This document shows positions 5,965-8,077 of a stretch of DNA of 8,077 bases, piece after piece. How positions within the stretch are numbered: the first letter of the stretch is position 1; every line of letters starts with the position of its first letter. The stretch comes from Propionibacteriaceae bacterium (lineage in GTDB: Bacteria; Actinomycetota; Actinomycetes; Propionibacteriales; Propionibacteriaceae). The notes below the pieces were generated by a model. The model did not search any database. It saw only the letters and a list, made by a program, of their open reading frames with translations, and was not told where the DNA came from. A program made the position numbers and the translations under genes. The stretch is taken from positions 1 through 8,077 of the forward strand of contig DAIESZ010000074.1 of the NCBI GenBank assembly GCA_027346035.1, written 5' to 3'.

Positions 5965-8077
5965 TCAGGCCGGCTCTAGTCGCACCCAGGTGTCGTAGAA
6001 GCTGACGCTGCCGCCGATCGGATCGAACAGGCACGTGTTCTTCACGGCCGGGTCGGTCCACATGGCCGCGTTGGCGTGCACGCCTGCCTTGCGCCTCTCC
6101 TCGCCCCTGATCAGGACGCCGTCGATGGTCACGTCGTTGGAGCCGGTGGCCCAGTGGCCGAACCCGAGCGCGAAGCTGACGACCCCGGGGCGCATCGTCT
6201 GGGTGGCGCTGACCTTGCCGATCATGGGGTGACGGCGGCCGTTGCCGAGGTCGTACTCGCCGTCGGGGTTCGTGGCGCTGACGACCTTCACCTGCTGCCC
6301 GTCGTGCAGGCCCAACCGCCGCACGTCGGTGGGGTTGATCAAGATGCCGTTCTCGGGCATCAGGGCCGAGAGCCAGGGGTCGGCGATGGTCCGGCTCTTG
6401 GTCTGCGAGATGGTGCGGTGCGTGATGAGGGCGAGGTCGTACCCCTCGCGGTACGCGTCCAACGGCTCGCCATGGAAGTCCTGGACGGGCACGTGGCAGG
6501 CGTACCCCGGGTACTTCTTGCCCGTTCCGGCGTGGATCGTCTTGGCGGTCTTCTCCTGGTAGATGTTCAGGAGCTTGCCCCAGGGGTGTGCCAGCCGGTC
6601 ACCCTCCCATGCCTTCTCGTGGTCCTCGAAGCGCCCGCCCCTGTTCAGCACGTACACCACCTTCGGCCACATCGCGGCGCCGACGGCGGCCTCCCACCGG
6701 GCGGGGTCGTAGACCTCACTCGGCAGGTGCTCGCGGGCCTTGCCGAAGAGCTCGAGCTCTCGGGCATCGGCGTCCGGCACGGCCTTGCTGCCGTCCGGCT
6801 TCTCGCCGAAGGCGAGGTTCGCGACCTGCCGGAGGTAGAGGTGGTCGGGGTGGGTGAGGTCGAGCCCGGCCCCGAAGGCGTCTCGCCCGAACCCGGGCAG
6901 TGTGAGCCTCTCAGCGATCCCGAGGATGAGTGTCTCGAGGCTGATCGGGTACTGCTGCCCGTAGACGGTGCAGGTCTCCGGGATCGGGGCGATCACCGGC
7001 TGCCGGACCGGCTGGACCTTGTTGGGGACGGTGGGGTGGCTGCCCTGGAACTCCCACCGCTCGAGGTAGCTCAGGTCCGGGAAGATGTAGTCGGCATACA
7101 TCGAGGTGGACCCGATGAGGATGTCGCTGGCGATGAAGAGCGGCAGCTTCTCGACGTCCTGGAGTGTCTCGATGTTGGTGTGGCCCGCGGGCAGGGCGTA
7201 CGTCGGGGCACCCATGTAGAAGACGAGTGCCTTGACCGGGTACGGGTGCGCATCACCGATCGAGGGGATGATCTCCTCGTACACGTCGCTGGCGAGCGGA
7301 TACCAGTTCCGCTTGGCCGGGTAGCCCTCGAACAGGGTGCTCTTCTCGTAGTCGACGCCGTGTCGGATCGAGCTGATGCCGAAGGTGCTGACCTTGCCTT
7401 CGTGCTTCGTGACGTCGAACAGCTCACCCTTGCCCGCGCCCTTGGTGTCGTAGGTGCTCGCGAGCACCATTCCGCCCTTGGCGTCGAAGTTGCCCAGGAG
7501 CATGTTGACCGTGTACCAGCCGAGGACGTTGTAGAAGCCGTTGGTGTGCTGGCTGACGCCCCGGTGGATGTCCACGGCCGCTGCCTTGCCGTAGCTGGTG
7601 AGCTCGGTCGCCACCTCCACGAGGGCGGCCTCGTCGATCCCGACGATCTCGGCCCATTCGGCGACGGTGTGCTCGCGCGAAGCCTCGAGGACGACCTGCA
7701 GCCCGCTCTTGACGCGGGTGCCATCGGGCAGCGTCGTGTCCACGAGGAGGTCGCCGAAGACGGGGTTCTCCTCGTCGTTGATGTCGACGGCGACCGGCGT
7801 GCCGTCGACCATCGCGACGAAGAAGGGCTCCTCGTACTCCTTCTCCTCCCCGCTGGCCGGGTCTGTGTAGGGCCGGTTCTCGGCCGCGCGGAGGGGCACG
7901 TCGTCGATGAGGACGTCGGCGGCTCGCACGAGGGCGCCGGGTGCGCCGTCGGAGATCTTCACCAGGAGCGAGGCGTTCGTCCACGAGTTCTCACCCCGCT
8001 GGGTGGCAGCCGCCGGGTTGGCGCATTGGAGGAACGAGACGTCGTGGCGGTCGTTCTCGATGATCCACCGGATGAAG
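5965..8077 (-). CDS. Molybdopterin oxidoreductase, TtrA/ArrA-like catalytic subunit, partial
   Basis: The - strand frame is open from the window edge to TGA at 5967-5965, giving 703 visible residues. The start is beyond the window; GTG 7962 is internal, since the 38 codons before it are open and family-like (ENSWTNASLLV). It is the C-terminal part of a DMSO-reductase-family (bis-MGD) enzyme. Supporting segments are a central alpha/beta domain (GVSQHTNGFYNVLGWYTVNM, ~173-192, then LLGNFDAKGGM), a cofactor-domain segment (IASDILIGSTSMYADYIFPD, ~315-334), the C-terminal dinucleotide-binding domain (~540-650; THRTISQTKSRT, NPTDVRRLGLHDGQQVKV) and the end GGSVSFYDTWVRL. These patterns are closest, by recall, to tetrathionate reductase TtrA and related respiratory arsenate or selenate reductases. 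The N-terminal Fe-S cluster, Tat signal and Mo ligand are not visible, so substrate cannot be assigned. The partner Fe-S and membrane subunits would be outside the window. The gene converges on the ars operon with a 14-base gap. Confidence 0.9.
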   Translation of the reverse strand, partial: FIRWIIENDRHDVSFLQCANPAAATQRGENSWTNASLLVKISDGAPGALVRAADVLIDDVPLRAAENRPYTDPASGEEKEYEEPFFVAMVDGTPVAVDINDEENPVFGDLLVDTTLPDGTRVKSGLQVVLEASREHTVAEWAEIVGIDEAALVEVATELTSYGKAAAVDIHRGVSQHTNGFYNVLGWYTVNMLLGNFDAKGGMVLASTYDTKGAGKGELFDVTKHEGKVSTFGISSIRHGVDYEKSTLFEGYPAKRNWYPLASDVYEEIIPSIGDAHPYPVKALVFYMGAPTYALPAGHTNIETLQDVEKLPLFIASDILIGSTSMYADYIFPDLSYLERWEFQGSHPTVPNKVQPVRQPVIAPIPETCTVYGQQYPISLETLILGIAERLTLPGFGRDAFGAGLDLTHPDHLYLRQVANLAFGEKPDGSKAVPDADARELELFGKAREHLPSEVYDPARWEAAVGAAMWPKVVYVLNRGGRFEDHEKAWEGDRLAHPWGKLLNIYQEKTAKTIHAGTGKKYPGYACHVPVQDFHGEPLDAYREGYDLALITHRTISQTKSRTIADPWLSALMPENGILINPTDVRRLGLHDGQQVKVVSATNPDGEYDLGNGRRHPMIGKVSATQTMRPGVVSFALGFGHWATGSNDVTIDGVLIRGEERRKAGVHANAAMWTDPAVKNTCLFDPIGGSVSFYDTWVRLEPA

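Noticed and set aside
7960..7962. GTG as the true start of the molybdoenzyme
   Set aside because: The same frame stays open to the window edge and encodes family-like sequence (WTNASLLV) before it. The remaining length would also be far too short and would lack the Fe-S and Mo-ligand domains.
7071..7984. Additional - strand open frames (7071-7724 and 7424-7984) overlapping the molybdoenzyme
   Set aside because: They are frame shadows; the frame ending at 5965 carries continuous, recognisable family sequence throughout.

Overview
The window is a high-GC segment (third codon positions almost all G or C, frequent GTG starts, strong AGGAGG ribosome sites) that reads as an actinomycete genome, probably Actinomycetota of the Micrococcales/Propionibacteriales kind. 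That lineage is an inference from composition and domain style, not a database match. It holds most of an arsenic-resistance cluster on the + strand and the C-terminal part of a large molybdoenzyme gene on the - strand.

Region 1 (1-3919, + strand) is an arsenite-export operon. It contains the tail of arsD (metallochaperone), arsA (two-half ATPase, GTGA overlap with arsD), a CBS-pair protein, and arsB (arsenite permease, starting 2 bases after the CBS stop). ArsD hands As(III) to ArsA, and ArsA energises ArsB; the CBS protein is a possible nucleotide-sensing regulator. The promoter for this unit lies before the window.

Region 2 (3920-5950, + strand) looks like a second transcription unit. A 59-base gap carries a coaxial inverted repeat that is a good ArsR-type operator. 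It precedes a fusion gene (ArsR winged helix + three-helix domain + ArsC arsenate reductase), then a stand-alone ArsC paralogue, then a translationally coupled SRPBCC-fold protein. The two ArsC units reduce As(V) to As(III), the substrate for the ArsA/ArsB pump.

Region 3 (5965-8077, - strand) is the last ~703 codons of a DMSO-reductase-family molybdopterin oxidoreductase, most like tetrathionate/arsenate-reductase-type catalytic subunits. It is convergent to the ars genes with only 14 bases between the stops. Its N-terminus, including the Fe-S and Mo-ligand regions, is beyond the window end.

Most notable: the ArsR part of the fusion has no cysteine at all, so any metalloid sensing would have to use the fused reductase or be absent. 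The second ATPase half of ArsA has Tyr in place of the conserved Asp of the DPA motif. ArsB carries a His/Asp-rich insertion in its central loop. There is no intergenic stretch longer than 60 bases, and I see no RNA gene, mobile element or CRISPR array.
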